From Siphonodentalium dalli (lineage: Eukaryota > Mollusca > Scaphopoda > Gadilida > Siphonodentaliidae): a DNA stretch of 64,000 bases. Shown piece after piece: positions 9,640-22,064 of this stretch (its first letter is position 1; every line of letters starts with the position of its first letter). Position numbers and translations under genes: made by a program. Under the pieces are notes generated by a model. It saw only the letters and a list, made by a program, of their open reading frames with translations. It was not told where the DNA came from and ran no database searches. The stretch is taken from NCBI GenBank assembly GCA_032622095.1, contig CP136066.1:170138664-170202663 (forward strand), in the 5' to 3' direction.

Positions 9640-10860
9640 GGGCACCCCCTTTACTCACATAATGTGGGTCATACAAAGCTACAAAAACAAACTGTGTTCT
9701 CTAAAACATTTAAATGATATGTCATATAACGTGGGTCTTTCGTGTGGCACTTCTCGTTTCAAGGACGTTATCTAATACACTATATATAATAAAAATGTAA
9801 AAAAATAAATTGTGTAAAAAATAGCCTGAAACCCTGAATACATCTTTAAAGATTTCATTCACTTCATTATCAAATTAGTAACGTTCTACATTGACACTTT
9901 CTATACAAATGAGTAGTTATCTCTTGATATAGAAAACGTATACGTAATCATCTCCATGCTATTAGGAGTCTAATGGGCTAGAGTTGTCAAGAGTGGCGTC
10001 ATTCGATTCAGAGGTACACTGAAGGGGAGAGGGGCACCACAATTGATACAATTATTTTTAGCAGCGATCTCTACCAAATTGATACACATTCTTCTACATG
10101 ATACGAATATTCTAACATGTGATTTAAAGACGACACATTGTACCGATTGGGTGAGAGATGGGGGGCACTAAATTTGATAATAATTTATATCTGGAATCTA
10201 ATGGTGTGGAGTCAGTGTTCATGGAAGGGCCCGGGAGAGGGACGCTAAATTTGATTAAAAAAAATGTTCAGCGCCGATTTCCACTAAAATTATACATAAT
10301 AATCTCCACGATATAGCGTCGTTCGAGTAAGGTGTGCACGGAGGCGGAGATGGCATCACAATTGATAATAATAACATATTCTTAGCATCGATTTCAACCA
10401 AATTGATACATATTCTTCTCATGATACGAGGAAACTAAAGACGCCAATTTGGTGCCGTTTAAGGTAAGAGGGGGCACTACATGTCATAGAAATTTGGTTT
10501 GTTACCGATTGTCACCAAACTTATACATAATTATCTCCATGCTCCATGATTCTAATGGTGTCGTTTAAATGTGTCAAAAGTGGCGCCGATCGAGTCATGA
10601 ATGGGGAGGGGTACCAAAGCTGATACAAATATGTTTAAAACTAATTTCCACCAAATTCATACACGTTCTTCTCCTATGATATGAGGATTCAAATCATGTG
10701 GGTTAAAGACGCCACATTTGGTCCTGTTTGGGTCAGGGATGGAGAGAGGAGGGACATTGATAAGAATATTTTTGTTGCGGACATCCACCAAAATTATATA
10801 TAGTCATCTCCATAATTTGTTCTAAAGAGTTTTGGGCGTTACATTTCACAACCTCTACAT
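9640..10860 (+). repeat. Diverged minisatellite, about 140/280-bp units
   Basis: Recurrent phrases are ACCAAATTGATACA.ATTCTTCT, ATGATACGA, TTAAAGACGCCA, TACATAATNATCTCCA and GGG(G)AG.GG.CACC. They alternate about every 140 bp. Phrases starting CTCCATG recur near 9952, 10303, 10536 and 10810. No coding potential was seen. Confidence 0.6.
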
Positions 10861-11810
10861 TTGGTGACTTTATTAAGTCACTTGAACAATTATATCTTCT
10901 CAACTGTCATATTTATATGGGGACTGGGCATTCATATAGTGAGCAAGCAAAAACAAATAAACAGAAGAAAACATTAAAAGTATATTTATCGTTATATTTA
11001 ACAGATACATATATTCTTGCAAATGAGGGACATCGAACCACAATGTTAAAAAGGCGCATTTACTATAACACAATTGAGAGTCTCTTCCATTCATGACATT
11101 TTCCACAAAAAAAAGATACAATTTGTCAAGAGATGTGGAAATGTATAGAAGGCCTGTTCAAAAATATTGATCACAGTGTGTAATCAAATATAGTTTCTTC
11201 TGATATAAAATGCAACACATTCAGTAGCACATGACTTTTCAGGGTCCTCCAACACTGGAATCTGACAAGGGTGCATTTGCCCGTTACATGGGTTTCTTTT
11301 ATTGTATTAGAAAAGTCTAATAGCTTAACATACACAGCGTAAAATCTCGCTCTGTGTCTCGTGCGTTTAGCTGATATATTGCAAAATTTATTTTAAAATG
11401 AGAATAATTAGCCAGAATAGCACCATGGGCAGAGAGGAGCCCCTGGACGTTTCTTTAAAACGTCTGTATCTTCATGGAGGTATGTGATCCAGGTCACCTC
11501 AACATCTTAGTAAAACCCACTAGATTTATTTATACATCTCTACAAACAAACGTCAATTCAACAACGTCGACTGTACGATTTAAAAAAATATAACGTTTGA
11601 AGTACGAGCAGAACATTGTAAATAGATAAATACTTCTTTATTGGTGGGAATTAATGAAATGATTTGGGAGTAGAGAATATTCTTTTTCAAAGTAGTCATT
11701 TTCCCCATCCCCCGAAATAATTCGGAGGACTATTAGAATAAGCATGTGATAAGACACGTGTCAAGTTATATTTGGTGATGGTCTGCTGTTGTTGATATTT
11801 GACGGCATTA
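10861..11810. other. Intron 1 stretch, nothing recognised
   Basis: AT-rich sequence with short open frames only. No repeat family or exon was recognised. Confidence 0.4.
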
Positions 11811-11814
11811 TGCC

Positions 11815-12430
11815 TCTTTTCGACTTAGAGATCACATTTTTAGGTTGTCCGATTTGAAAGCTTGAACAATATTCAATATAATATCTTGATATGTTGTATG
11901 TCCTTCACATTTGAAAAAAGGCCTAACCGGTCAGAAAATGCTTGATCACGGTCCGATGATTTTTGACTCATTCTAGACTTAAAAATGATATTTGAGTTGT
12001 CTGGATGATAACTGGAAAAACTTGGTCTGAATGTCTCGATAGTTGGTACATAGTTTACAGTTCATAAAACATAGGTCAGGTTCAATGATTTTGATAATTT
12101 ATGCGCCTTTGTTTGACTTATAAATAATAATATTTGTGTGGTCTAGATGATAACATGAGCAAACTTCAAAGGAATCTTTTCATATTTAGGTGTATTCGAG
12201 AACACGCAGGTCATTGTCAAGCAGAATCGATATTTTTACCGGAATTTGACATCTTTGTTCTTAAAAGTAAACGCCTTTTTAAGCGACCTTTTTATTCTCA
12301 CAACTTGTATTTTTAGCTCCATCTTCGTGTAAATAAAATATAAGAAACGGGAAGCCATAATAATGCATGCAAATTCAAAATAGTTGCCCTAAGTTATCAA
12401 ATGGATGATTTCTTTTTATGTGCATCTTTG
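11815..12430 (-). repeat. 145-bp repeat family, intron 1 copy
   Basis: Reverse-complement relatives of the 1650-1985 units (TTGTC(T/C)GGATGATAAC, TCACGGTCCGATGATTTT, GACTTA.AAAT.ATATTTG). The right part (12000-12430) aligns nearly base for base to 45975-46424 in copy B, so it was present before the A/B duplication. Confidence 0.65.
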
Positions 12431-12435
12431 CAAGC

Positions 12436-12439
12436 TTAA
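12436..12439. other. Empty TTAA site matching the copy B insertion
   Basis: Gene A reads CAAGC-TTAA-CCAATT without interruption. In copy B the same point is split by 3.9 kb flanked by TTAA (46421-46424 and 50334-50337). This is the pre-insertion state. Confidence 0.8.
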
Positions 12440-12551
12440 CCAATTATTTTGTTCTCAACAAGTTCACAAATAATTGTCCACGAACCCTGATTAAACCGCT
12501 AAATGGCGCTTTTTCAAAATTATTAACATTTAATTCGATTCTATATTTCAG

Positions 12552-12573
12552 ATACCAGCAGCTGCAGCCAGAG
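12552..12573 (+). CDS. PAN-FReD gene A, exon 2: 22-nt microexon
   Basis: The sequence TATATTTCAG|ATACCAG...CCAGAG|GTAAGTG has a good acceptor with a T-rich tract and a near-consensus donor. It enters in phase 0 (as exon 1 ends) and leaves in phase 1 (as the FReD exon requires). It encodes IPAAAAR plus the first base of Asp108, forming a short Ala-rich hinge between the PAN domain and the FReD. The exon and its flanks are conserved in copy B, where it is nine bases shorter. The reading is strong because three independent constraints agree (phase, splice sites, paralogue), but no transcript was available. Confidence 0.8.
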
Positions 12574-12599
12574 GTAAGTGTATTGACGGTATATGTTAG

Positions 12600-13395
12600 T
12601 ATGTTATTAGGGCGGCTAAGATTCAAATAGTGACCAAATCGTTCACTTATTGACACAAGCATGAAATTTGGTATTTTCCGACAAACCAATGAGAATGGCT
12701 GACAGATTCAAAATGGCCGCCATTTTTGTTTCAAAATGGCTGCCGTTTTCAGCTTGTGCTCAACATACACGATATATCTAACTCATTTTGTTCGTCACAT
12801 GAGTTTAATAAACTATACAGTAATAAAGATAGGCAGTTATACATAATTTATGTAAAATAAGACGAGTTTGTTCAACATTTATCAAAGTTTTATACTTAAA
12901 TTTTGTTTCAAAAAGAGTATAATTTGGCAAAATCGCTCACTTTGTGATACCAGAATGAAACTTGGCTTGAATTATCAGTGTAAAGTACAGGACAATGTTT
13001 TCCGACCAATCAACCAGAATGATAGACATACTCAATGTGGCCGCCATTTTAAAAAATGGCCGCCATTTTCGACTTATATGCTCAACTTATAAATTATAAG
13101 ATATATCAGAACGTTTTTATATTTGTCACATGCATTTAGTAAATCAAAAACATGGATTTAATTAAGCAGTTAGTTATAAATATGCAATAATAACAACTCT
13201 TGACTTTAAAAAAAATCTTATTAAATAGATTCTCCCGTTCTGTTATTTGTGCTCCTTAAATATATATGTTAAATGTATGATATTTACATTGTATAGGTTT
13301 TTATATATTCATATTTTAAATCCAGGCCAATATATAGCAGAAAATAGAAGATTCGTCGTTGATACATGTAGGTCTATTTAAATATAAAGAAGCCA
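12600..13395 (+). repeat. Conserved intron 2 start with about 330-bp internal duplication
   Basis: Two diverged units (about 12600-12900 and 12930-13250) share CAAATCGTTCACTT..TGA, TTCCGACAAACCAAT, AAAATGGCCGCCATTTT, CAGCTTGTGCTCAACAT and TTGTCACATG. Almost all of this aligns to 50460-51210 in copy B, so the internal duplication predates the gene duplication. The ATGGCCGCCAT palindrome recurs elsewhere (31570, 39.8-40.4 kb). Confidence 0.7.
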
Positions 13396-13559
13396 TAATT
13401 ATAACGACGATAGTGTTTTGTGTGGGTGAAAGATCGCGTAGAGTTTTTATTGGAATAGCAAATAATATGCCTCCACTTTATACATATATGCATCAGAATC
13501 ATGGTAAGGGTGAATACACCCTTGTATATAATGCATGTTTGTAAATTACATGTATTTTA

Positions 13560-15985
13560 CATGGTCAACCAATCAGAATATACGACAAACAAAAAGCATT
13601 TCAACAAATATAGTGCTAGTAAATTGCAAACGAGGTTGAGACAATTTTTAGTGATGCTGTCAACACAACCTTTGGTCAGCGACCCATTACGCATAGTTCT
13701 CAAAAAGGCACAAAGCCCTGGTTTAATAATGCATGTAAGATAGCTCGAAACCGATACAACATTGTACGGAAAACTCATTCACAAAACTCAACGGCAGAAA
13801 ATAAGCGGCTAATGCAAGAAGAAAGTAAGACATACATGCGTAAACAGGAAGCGGAACACACGAATAAATTATCAGATAAAATTAAAAAGGCAAACTCTAA
13901 TAATCCAAAGGATTTCTGGAATCTTGTACGCACGGAGGGCATTACTCCCCCGGCGGTTGATATCGATGATATGTATAATTTCATGAAAAGTAATCAAAAA
14001 AAGGACGATCACGACCCATTTTCACATCATGTTTTCCAAGAGGATAATGATATTCTTGACATGCCCATTACACAGGACGAAATACTTCGAGCAATATCGG
14101 TTTTAAAAAACGGTCGTAGCAGCGGAATTGACAACATTCGTTATCATTGTATACCGAATGGATTAATTTGATTTTTAACACAGGCATAATTCCAGATGAG
14201 TGGTAGACAGAAATAGTTATACCAATTTATAAAAATAAAAGTGACAATACGTTACCAGAAAATCATAGACCTATTACAATCCTTAGCTGTCTGGGAAAAT
14301 TATTTACCAAAATAATTAATGCACGATTAACTGAATATTCAGAATCTATTGATCTTATCGACATCAATCAAGCAGGTTTTAGAAAAGGCTTCTCCACTAC
14401 GGATCATATACTAGCATTGCATTTCATAATTAGTATCTACAGAGAAGCCAATGTAAAGCTGTTTTGCACATTTGTTGACTTCAAACAGGCCTTTGACACC
14501 GTTTGGAGGAACGGTTTGTGGCAAAAAATGATTACTGCAGGTATTAATGGAAAGTGCTTTATACTTATTAAAACATGTATAACGAAGTAAAATCTAAGGT
14601 TAAAATCGGCGAATGTCTCTCAAATAGTTATCAAAGCTATTCTGGTGTTTTGCAAGGAGAAATTTATCTTCTTTCTTATTCTCACTCTACCTAAACGACC
14701 TTGAAAGTTTTTTATTGTCCAATAGAGTTCCAACTCTGAAATTAATTGAGAGTGACACATTAACAGAAGTTGGAATGTATATCAAGTTGTTAGTACTATT
14801 GTACGCAGATGACACAGTAATTTTGTGGAGACAGCCAAGGACATGCGTATAGCCCTGAAAGAATTCTCCGAATACTGTGATCTTTGGAAGCTCGCCGTCA
14901 ATGTTGACAAAACAAAATTAATGGTATTTGGCTGTAAAATAATCCCAAAATCACGAATATTTTTCAATGGCGAACTTTCACAAATTGTCCCTCAATTCAC
15001 ATATCTGGGTATTATTTTTACTAGGAATGGTTCTTTCTCAAAAGCCGTGAAGCAAAATATAGCAATAGGCAATCGGGCCATGTTTGGCCTACTGCATAAG
15101 ACGAAAGAACTAAATTTATCGATAGACATTCAAATAGAACTTTTTTCTAAGACTGTAAAACTATTATATGGATGTGAAGTCTGGGGTTATCAACACGTCG
15201 CAGATTTAGAAAAGATCCAATTAAAATTTCTCAAATATGTTTTAGGGTTAAAACCAAGCACACCAAGTATGATGGTATACGGAGAAACAGGAGGATATCC
15301 TTTAATTGTTGACATAAAATGTAGAATGTTAACAAACTGGGCTAATGTGGACAAACAAACCAGTTTAAACACGAAATTGACCCTAAGTCGGTTAAAAATA
15401 TCACACGACAAACTCTGGAAAATAAATTTCAAAACCAGTGGAGAAACGAGATTAACTCTATGAATAAGTGTCGAAATTATCGAATCATAAAATATAAATT
15501 CTCACAAGAAAAATATTTATCCGAACTCCACCAAAAACAAGCAGTTATTTTAGCTAAATTTAACCAAATGAGAAAGTGCACGCTGTGTGATAAGAGCGAA
15601 ATAGGGAATGAATATCACTACATAATGGACTCTAACAAATTGAACTCACTCCGAAGACGATTTTTACCCTTAAACTTGACAGAACAAAAAAATGTCCATT
15701 ATTTCAGAAATATAATGAACCCAACAAACAATGTATGCTTCTACAAGCTATGCGGATTCATCAAAAATCTTCGAAACTATTTTGGATCACCCCTGACCTT
15801 ATCAACCCCACCATCCCATTCGCACATTATGTGCGTATAGAATACGTTGCTATCATACCCATTTCTGTTGTTGTCGACTTTGAATATTGCACCAATGACA
15901 TACCATGCACTGTATAATTATAAATATGTCTCTTGTGTCACGTACTGTGATTTGAGCGAATAAACATTGAAACATTGAACATTGT
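13560..15985 (+). pseudogene. Decayed non-LTR retrotransposon (LINE)
   Basis: The left part matches the pre-RT region (KPWFNNACK..R, FWNLVR, ILRAISVLKNGRSSGIDNI). Reverse-transcriptase motifs follow in shifting frames from about 14160: PIYKNKSD..LPENHRPI, LGKLFTKIINARL, QAGFRKGFSTTDH, FVDFKQAFDTVWRN and YADDTVI. The post-RT part runs 14825-15463 (YLGIIFTRNGSFSKAVK, LLYGCEVWGY, MVYGETGGYPL) and 15460-15780 (CTLCDKSEIGNEYHYI). Stops and frameshifts break it at least at 14205, 14590, 14650-14830 and 15460. The 3' end is AATAAACATTGAAACATTGAAC, a short-repeat tail as in CR1/Jockey-like LINEs. There is no intact ORF, and it lies in intron 2 of gene A in the sense orientation. The clade is not certain. 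Confidence 0.85.
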
Positions 15986-16960
15986 TAACATTAATCACCT
16001 GCGCGTGAGAGGTTCGTCGTTTACATGCGAGACAAGTGCGTAGTTTTAAGCGATTGTCAAACTGACTGATATCAGGAAATTTTAGGCCAGTCATTAAGAT
16101 GTGTTCCCTCATAGATACTGAAATTAATCAAGTCTGTTTGATAACTGGCATTCTGTTAATGCATGAACACCAGAAGCGTTATTTGAACAGGATGTGGTAG
16201 AGTATACATGGAGCTCGAATAACTCATATACATGTCATGGTGAATCTCATTTTACGGGAACGCGCATGCATGGTTGCATGCGATTTGTATGTTATTTCTT
16301 GAGATCGCACGCCGACTGTCATGAACGTTCATTAGTCTAATCGACGCCAAGTCCAAGTCAGCATCATGACATTCGTTTTTTCGATTATGCATGATCTTAC
16401 CTCATTTATTTTGCAAACGGATCGTGTGCTCTCATGCCTTGAATAACAGACATTTGATATTTCAGAAAGAACAATACCGGAAGGTTGAAAATGCTCGGAT
16501 ATTTTGACGATGAACTCAAGTGGCAACATTCAAAATTACAATGCAGATACAACGTTGGAATTAAAAAGAGTTTGTTCGGCCAGCATTTACATACGAAATT
16601 TCGTTTTATCAAGCCAAAGGTTGAACACATTCCTATATATCAGAATTTTAGCATATGCAGGCTTGAATTAGAACATTTTCGACAATGGTGCATGAAAGCT
16701 TTCAATAGCTAAGGGAGTTATATATATCAGTCAGTCGGAATAATCTGGGCAATAATGTACAATATAAAATATGTTTTACTTAAATAGCCCAGAGTTAGCC
16801 CCACCCCCGGTGACGGAATTTGCAATGGTCAGCCCGATAGCTTCCGGTTTCAAATAGCCCCTATATGTCGGGGATCATATATAGCGTCGGAGAAATCCTG
16901 AGCCACCACACTACTTTTACTATCTATAGGCAACTGCTAATGATTTAAACAGACCGTCCA
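15986..16960 (+). repeat. Segment D1, diverged duplicate of 23.47-23.97 kb
   Basis: Shared phrases are TCACCTGCGC, AGAGGTTCG, GAAATTA.(C/T)CAAGTCT, GCAGGCTTGA, AATAGC(C/T).AGAGTTAGCC and CGTCCACCATAT. D1 carries an extra piece at about 16190-16640 that splits the matching exon-like part. It also has an 11-base difference (GGCATTCTGTT region) that shifts the frame relative to D2. Confidence 0.55.
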
Positions 16961-17535
16961 CCATATTGGTCATCGCGGCCCAGGCACAGTTGCTCGAAGG
17001 TTCGTAGTTACATACAATAGACTGATGCATTTTTCAAAAAGCACAAGTTTAAGTCATTAACTGCCACGAGACAGACGATGATGTATATCATTGAATTGCA
17101 TGCACCGAGTGCCTTCTGTGAATCTGTGTTCCCAACATTTACTGGTTTGTAAATAGAGTTTGGTGAACGTATGAGACCATCATTTCATAGATTTGTGTAT
17201 ATCACATAAAGCACAACCTTTCTCATCCGACTAGATATAGCTGCCCTAATGTTTGTTAACTATCTTTAGATATCGCTATAATTTAACGTACTTGTGTAAT
17301 CCCCAAGCTTTCATTCTGGGGTCAATTATATGAAGCGTTTTCTTTGTAATAATCTACAATTGTTTGTAAGAAATAACAATTTATCATTCCGCAAATACTA
17401 TAAACCTACGATTACAAACATAAATCACAAATAGTACGTGTTCTTGGTATTTACAAACATCTCCTGTTCGATTAATATGAAAGTTAATTGAAAGTTAAGG
17501 AACCTGATTAGAAGGTCTTCATATTGTGCGTTCAA
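16961..17535. other. Intron 2 stretch, nothing recognised
   Basis: AT-rich sequence. No exon, repeat family or element end was recognised. Confidence 0.4.
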
Positions 17536-18140
17536 CATAATTTTTCAGTTTTCGCACCCTTAACCCGGATAATATACCCATCTATGATACACAGGGACGT
17601 GGCGACAAGGGGTCGATTCACCCCCTTGTGAAAATGTTTTGTCAGCTGGAAATCTCAAGTACAACCCACAGGGACGTCGCGACAAGGGTTGTGTTATGTT
17701 TCTCGCCCCAAACATTTTATCAACATGTTCAATAGTTGGAAATTTGATACATGAAACAACATGAATTGGAAATTTTACAACAACAATAGGTTGAACTTGT
17801 TCTCTTATTTTGTTTTTCCAACAATTTATTAGAGGGTATGTGTTTGTTTTAGAGCAACATTTGCAAAAGTTTGGATTGAAATGGCCTATATCTACAAATT
17901 GTCAAACATTAGGGGGGGGGTTAGCTTGGATATGAGGTAGCAGTATGTGTTCCTTGTAACTACTAAAATTACCCAATTTATTGGAACTGTCTTGTCTAGA
18001 AAGTCTATATAGGGTGTCAAAGATAAATTGTTGATTTTCACACCCTTAAACCGGATCATACAACCATCTCTGATTCGCAGGTTCGTAGCCCCCCCCCCCC
18101 CCATTATGAAAATGTTTTATCAATGAAAATCTCATAAACA
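17536..18140 (+). repeat. GGGACGTGG-type repeat, two units
   Basis: TTTTC(G/A)CACCCTTAA(A/C)CCGGAT.ATA.(A)CCATCT at 17550 is repeated at 18037. Each is followed by a G/C run or a CAGGGACGTGGCGACAAGG phrase, GTGAAAATGTTTT and GGAAATCTCA. G and C homopolymers lie at 17911-17920 and 18089-18102. Confidence 0.55.
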
Positions 18141-18535
18141 GGGACATGGTGATTGTTGTCTTGATCAACTATAGTTTATAAATGACAAATCTATATAAAA
18201 AATTACGCGCGTTCCTAATGTGAGTATTGTTTATCGTTCTAGAATGCATAGGGGTAGATGGTGCTCATTTTCATGCGCGGATTATCCTTTGAGTTTCGAT
18301 CGTCGAAGCGAATGCATTTGGTCACGGTAAAGGACACGAATACGAAGACGCAATCACAGTTTTCACAAATGACTAAAACATAAATGCAGTGACGTGGCCA
18401 GATGCTATATTCGGTGCGCCAACGCCGATATCCAACTGTACCCCCACCCCTCAATCAGAAACTTCTATTTCTGTGAAATGTCATTGTTTACCCCGGTTGG
18501 CTTCTGATTTTCTAGCTGTAACATTAAGTGGTCCA
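18141..18535. other. Intron 2 stretch, nothing recognised
   Basis: Only short open frames, and no motif was recognised. Confidence 0.35.
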
Positions 18536-18549
18536 AGCGACCCCTTGGG

Positions 18550-18850
18550 TTGGACACTTTGACTAAATATGACTAACTTAGTGTTAGTCACAAACATTTT
18601 AAGTAACTTTGGTCAAGTATTGGAATTACTTACACATAATTCCGCAACTTACATTTTTGACTAAATCCTGGCCATTTTGACTAATTAGTCGTCTGGATCC
18701 CCATTTCTTAGTCGTTATTACTAGCATCACCCTAGTAATTTTGACTAATGTTGTGCGTCAGACACGTTGGCTGAACTACGTTAGTCATCCTGGGGGAAAC
18801 GTTTGACTAACATATGTTAGTCATATTGACTAACTTTTGTTATCAGCGTA
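18550..18850. repeat. Cluster of GACTAA / TTAGTC motifs
   Basis: Within 300 bp, TTTGACTAA, ATGACTAAC, GTTAGTCA, ATTAGTCG and ATTGACTAAC occur about a dozen times on both strands with irregular spacing. They sometimes form palindromes such as GACTAACATATGTTAGTC. There is no simple period and no coding frame. Confidence 0.6.
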
Positions 18851-18899
18851 GAAAAATATTATCCCCTTGATATACGATTCCATCGCTATGTGGAATTTA

Positions 18900-19180
18900 T
18901 AGGCAATTTTGTTTATTCAAATGTTGCATATTGAAATTATAGGATGGATACCCCCATCACCAAAACGGAGCCGAAATAGCCACGTCCCTATCTCGATATA
19001 TTATAGATATCGGATCAGTTTGAAATTATAAAATGACCACCTCTCCTATAACTGAGAGACTTAGCACGTCCCTGCTTCGATACTGTGATGGACACCCCCT
19101 GATAAAATGGAGCCACGTTCCTGCATCGATGTGTTATAATAAGAGTAGCGGATCAGTCTGAAATCATAGGATGGGCACAT
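18900..19180. repeat. CCACGTCCCT tandem units, about 100 bp
   Basis: Three imperfect units share GAAAT(T/C)ATA(G/A)GATG, CC(C/T)..TC.CC.A, GAGCC, CACGT(C/T)CCT and TCGATAT.TTATA. They resemble the reverse complement of the GGGACGTGG repeat at 17.6 kb. Confidence 0.45.
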
Positions 19181-19292
19181 TATATATAATGTTATGCCAT
19201 CAAAATAATATTTTGTTTTCACAAACTGAATGATTGTAATTTGTGAAAGCAATGATACCAAATTGGTTGTAGTACTCGATATTACACTGAGG

Positions 19293-21144
19293 CGTTATTT
19301 CGCTAAAATCCTGATTCAGAATCTGGATTCAGATTACAGATTGGTCCCCGTACGACTTGGTTCGGCAAAAGAACAGACCATAAATTGGCAGAATCAGTAA
19401 ACGAACAGACCGTAATCTCAATTTCGTGGTAATCCGAATCTGGTTCCGATTACGGACTCAAATGTTCGTAATGTAAACAGACCGAGATTTCGCCACCTCG
19501 GAGTTTAAAAACACAATAAAACATAAGAATCCGTCTCTTGTGTACAAATTATTGCAGAATATAAACGATCTATATCAAAGAATTTTAAATGCGGAGACAA
19601 ATTTGTTTTATTGAATGTAAACTGGGAGAATATTACTGAAATTAGCCAAATAATAACGCTATTGATAGTAACGCTGGGGGAGCACTTCGGTCGATGGCGA
19701 AGCAATTGCAAAACATTGTTGATTGTCACTTTCATATGTCCATTTCATAATTCCATCCATAAAATACCGCCCGAACGCATGTCGATTTCGAATTCGGCGG
19801 ATACGTCACCATTGACCGAATTCATATGAACCTGCGTGGATATGTCTTCTGCTGTGTTCGTTATTATAATGTTTCTTCTTATTCAAGAAATAGTAGGATT
19901 ATATGGTATCGATGGATTATCAGATACACGTATGTAGGCCTATACTATCATCTAGTCTTATAGCAATTTCATGTTTAAAATGTTTTGTTTCGTTAAATGC
20001 AGTCGTTTTGCACAATAGTCTCTGTATAGACAACAGACACATGTTATAGGGACGTGGCTAGAAGTTTCCTCAAATTTCCGGCCAACTGCCCCCCCCCCCC
20101 CCATTGAACCAAACATCAATCTCACAGGTTCGCAGAATTCTATTTGCTCCCCTTGGAAATATCCAACCTGACAAACACTAAGATTGGAAAATTACCAACT
20201 TTTACTGGTTGAAAAAAATCAAACAATGAGAACAATGCCAACCTATATATGGTGTCAAATTAATGTCCAACTAATGTTTTGTCATGCATGAAATTTCCGA
20301 CTGCTGGAATGTACATGTACCAAAGTTTAGTTTAGATATATTTATTTCAAATATATGTCAAATTTAGATAACACATTATATATAACACATACATTTGTTT
20401 ATACATACAAAGGAATTGGGGGACAAGTGCTGACACACTTAATGGTACCCCCCTCTCCCATATGTTATTACACTGGGGAAAAAAGTAATGGCAAAGCAAC
20501 ATGACTACCAAAACAAGGTGAACATATATACAGATCACTGGACACGCCCTCTCCCGAGTTAGTCATAAGTTTGTATATGTATTTATTTAAAATCGGGTTT
20601 GTTTGTTGCGTTTGCTGGCTTGTACGTATCATTATTTGGAACAGTTAGTGAAAAATAATCCTGATTTTCCTCACGTATGAATGACTGCACAGCTAAGCAA
20701 ATTGTACCAAAGTTCGGGGTGGGGGTCGAGACACCCAACCAACCCTGTCGTCACGTCCCTGTTCAACTGACAAGTTTCGTGTGTTCTTCCCAACATCTTC
20801 GGAATTTGGTTCAGGAGGCCTAGAGCTGTTAGAAATTCTTGCCCTCATCAATAAACACACTTTAACTTGGAAAAAAGATGCGATTAAGTCGGATTGGCAG
20901 CAAATTATGTGCCGTGTATATTCACATAGAAGAAACGCATGACTTTCACAACAAACATGAACTTTATAAATATAAGATACAAATGATACTTGTGTCAAAT
21001 ACATGAGCCATGTTTGACGCTGGGAGAACATTAAACATAGTTTCGGAGACCACGTGGATTTCAAAATCTGACCTAGAATCGGGAATTAGCCCCGCCCCCG
21101 TAATCGGCTTCGGATTCTGAATCCGGATTTTTAGCGAAATAACG
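19293..21144. mobile_element. 1.85-kb element with terminal inverted repeats
   Basis: The left end CGTTATTTCGCTAAAATCC, then GATTCAGAATC, is matched in reverse complement by GATTCTGAATCCGGATTTTT, then AGCGAAATAACG at the right end. The two ends differ by small indels. The interior holds short ORFs, a second CGTCCCT-type repeat and a C13 run (20090-20102), and no recognisable transposase. It is probably a non-autonomous DNA transposon with later insertions. The target-site duplication is unclear. Confidence 0.6.
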
Positions 21145-21600
21145 ACTCTGACTTGTACTTACATACACACTCTACAAATGAACAGTTTATTAATTAACTT
21201 AGCGCAGACAAGTGGTCACCAACTTAGCAATCTGTGTACCGATTGGATAGTCTGACTAGCGATCAACCTCTCAAGTTATGATTGGTTAATTCTTTTGTAA
21301 CTATGGCTTGCCGTGATTCAATATATTGTGAATCACTCACAGGTGACGGTTTACTTGTAATCAATCTACAATAATCAACAGTTTATCTTGGTGAAATTGG
21401 CGAGCTTTTGTTAGCTCACCGATTCATAGTACCGGCGATATCGCTAATAACAAAATAATAGCACGCATTGTAACTTTCCCATATAAATTGTTGTCAGTTA
21501 TTTTAGCTCTACATGTCCGTCTGAACTTGGTATTCAGGTAACACTGATAACGGGTGAATGGGAGCAGAGTGGTGAGTTAGTATTTTCTACGTTTTAGGGG
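21145..21600. other. Intron 2 stretch, nothing recognised
   Basis: AT-rich, without recognisable genes or repeats. Confidence 0.35.
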
Positions 21601-21624
21601 TTTCACCTCTCGCCCAGTATAATA

Positions 21625-21750
21625 TGTTTGTATATTCAGGGGGGGGGGGGTCATTCACTTTTTTTCCATACAGTAGGCCGGGGTGGGTGGGTGGTTCAGC
21701 CGCGAAAAAAGTCATTTTTTTCCAAGTGGTCACAGTTTTTTCCTCTTACA
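21625..21750 (-). repeat. G/C-tract dispersed repeat, copy 2
   Basis: TATATTCA followed by a G11 run, then GTCATTCAC, GGCCGGGGTGGGTGGGTGG and CGCGAAAAAAGTC. These are the same words as the 1285-1560 block but rearranged, with the G-run end on the left. Confidence 0.55.
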
Positions 21751-22064
21751 ACATTTCTGCAAAATAATTGCCTCGAAGTGTTCAGCATCATTGTTATGGT
21801 ATGTATGTCACTTAGGTCAGGGCTTGGGGTAGTTAGTGTGGATATAGGCATAATGCTTCTCAGAAATCCCGGTTACAAACCAACACTCACAATTTCGTCT
21901 TTTGCATCAGATCACATTGTCAAGTACCAACGCCACTGGTTCAAGATGAAAATGGACAGTTATGACACCCATGATTAAAGTAAATACAAATGAATAAAGC
22001 TATTCATTTATATCAGTAATGTTTACTAATTAGGCAAATAGGGTGGATACACATATGCATGTAA

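Noticed and set aside
21628-21978. 116-codon frame starting in the G-run
   Set aside because: The first third is repeat-derived and the rest lacks a recognisable domain.
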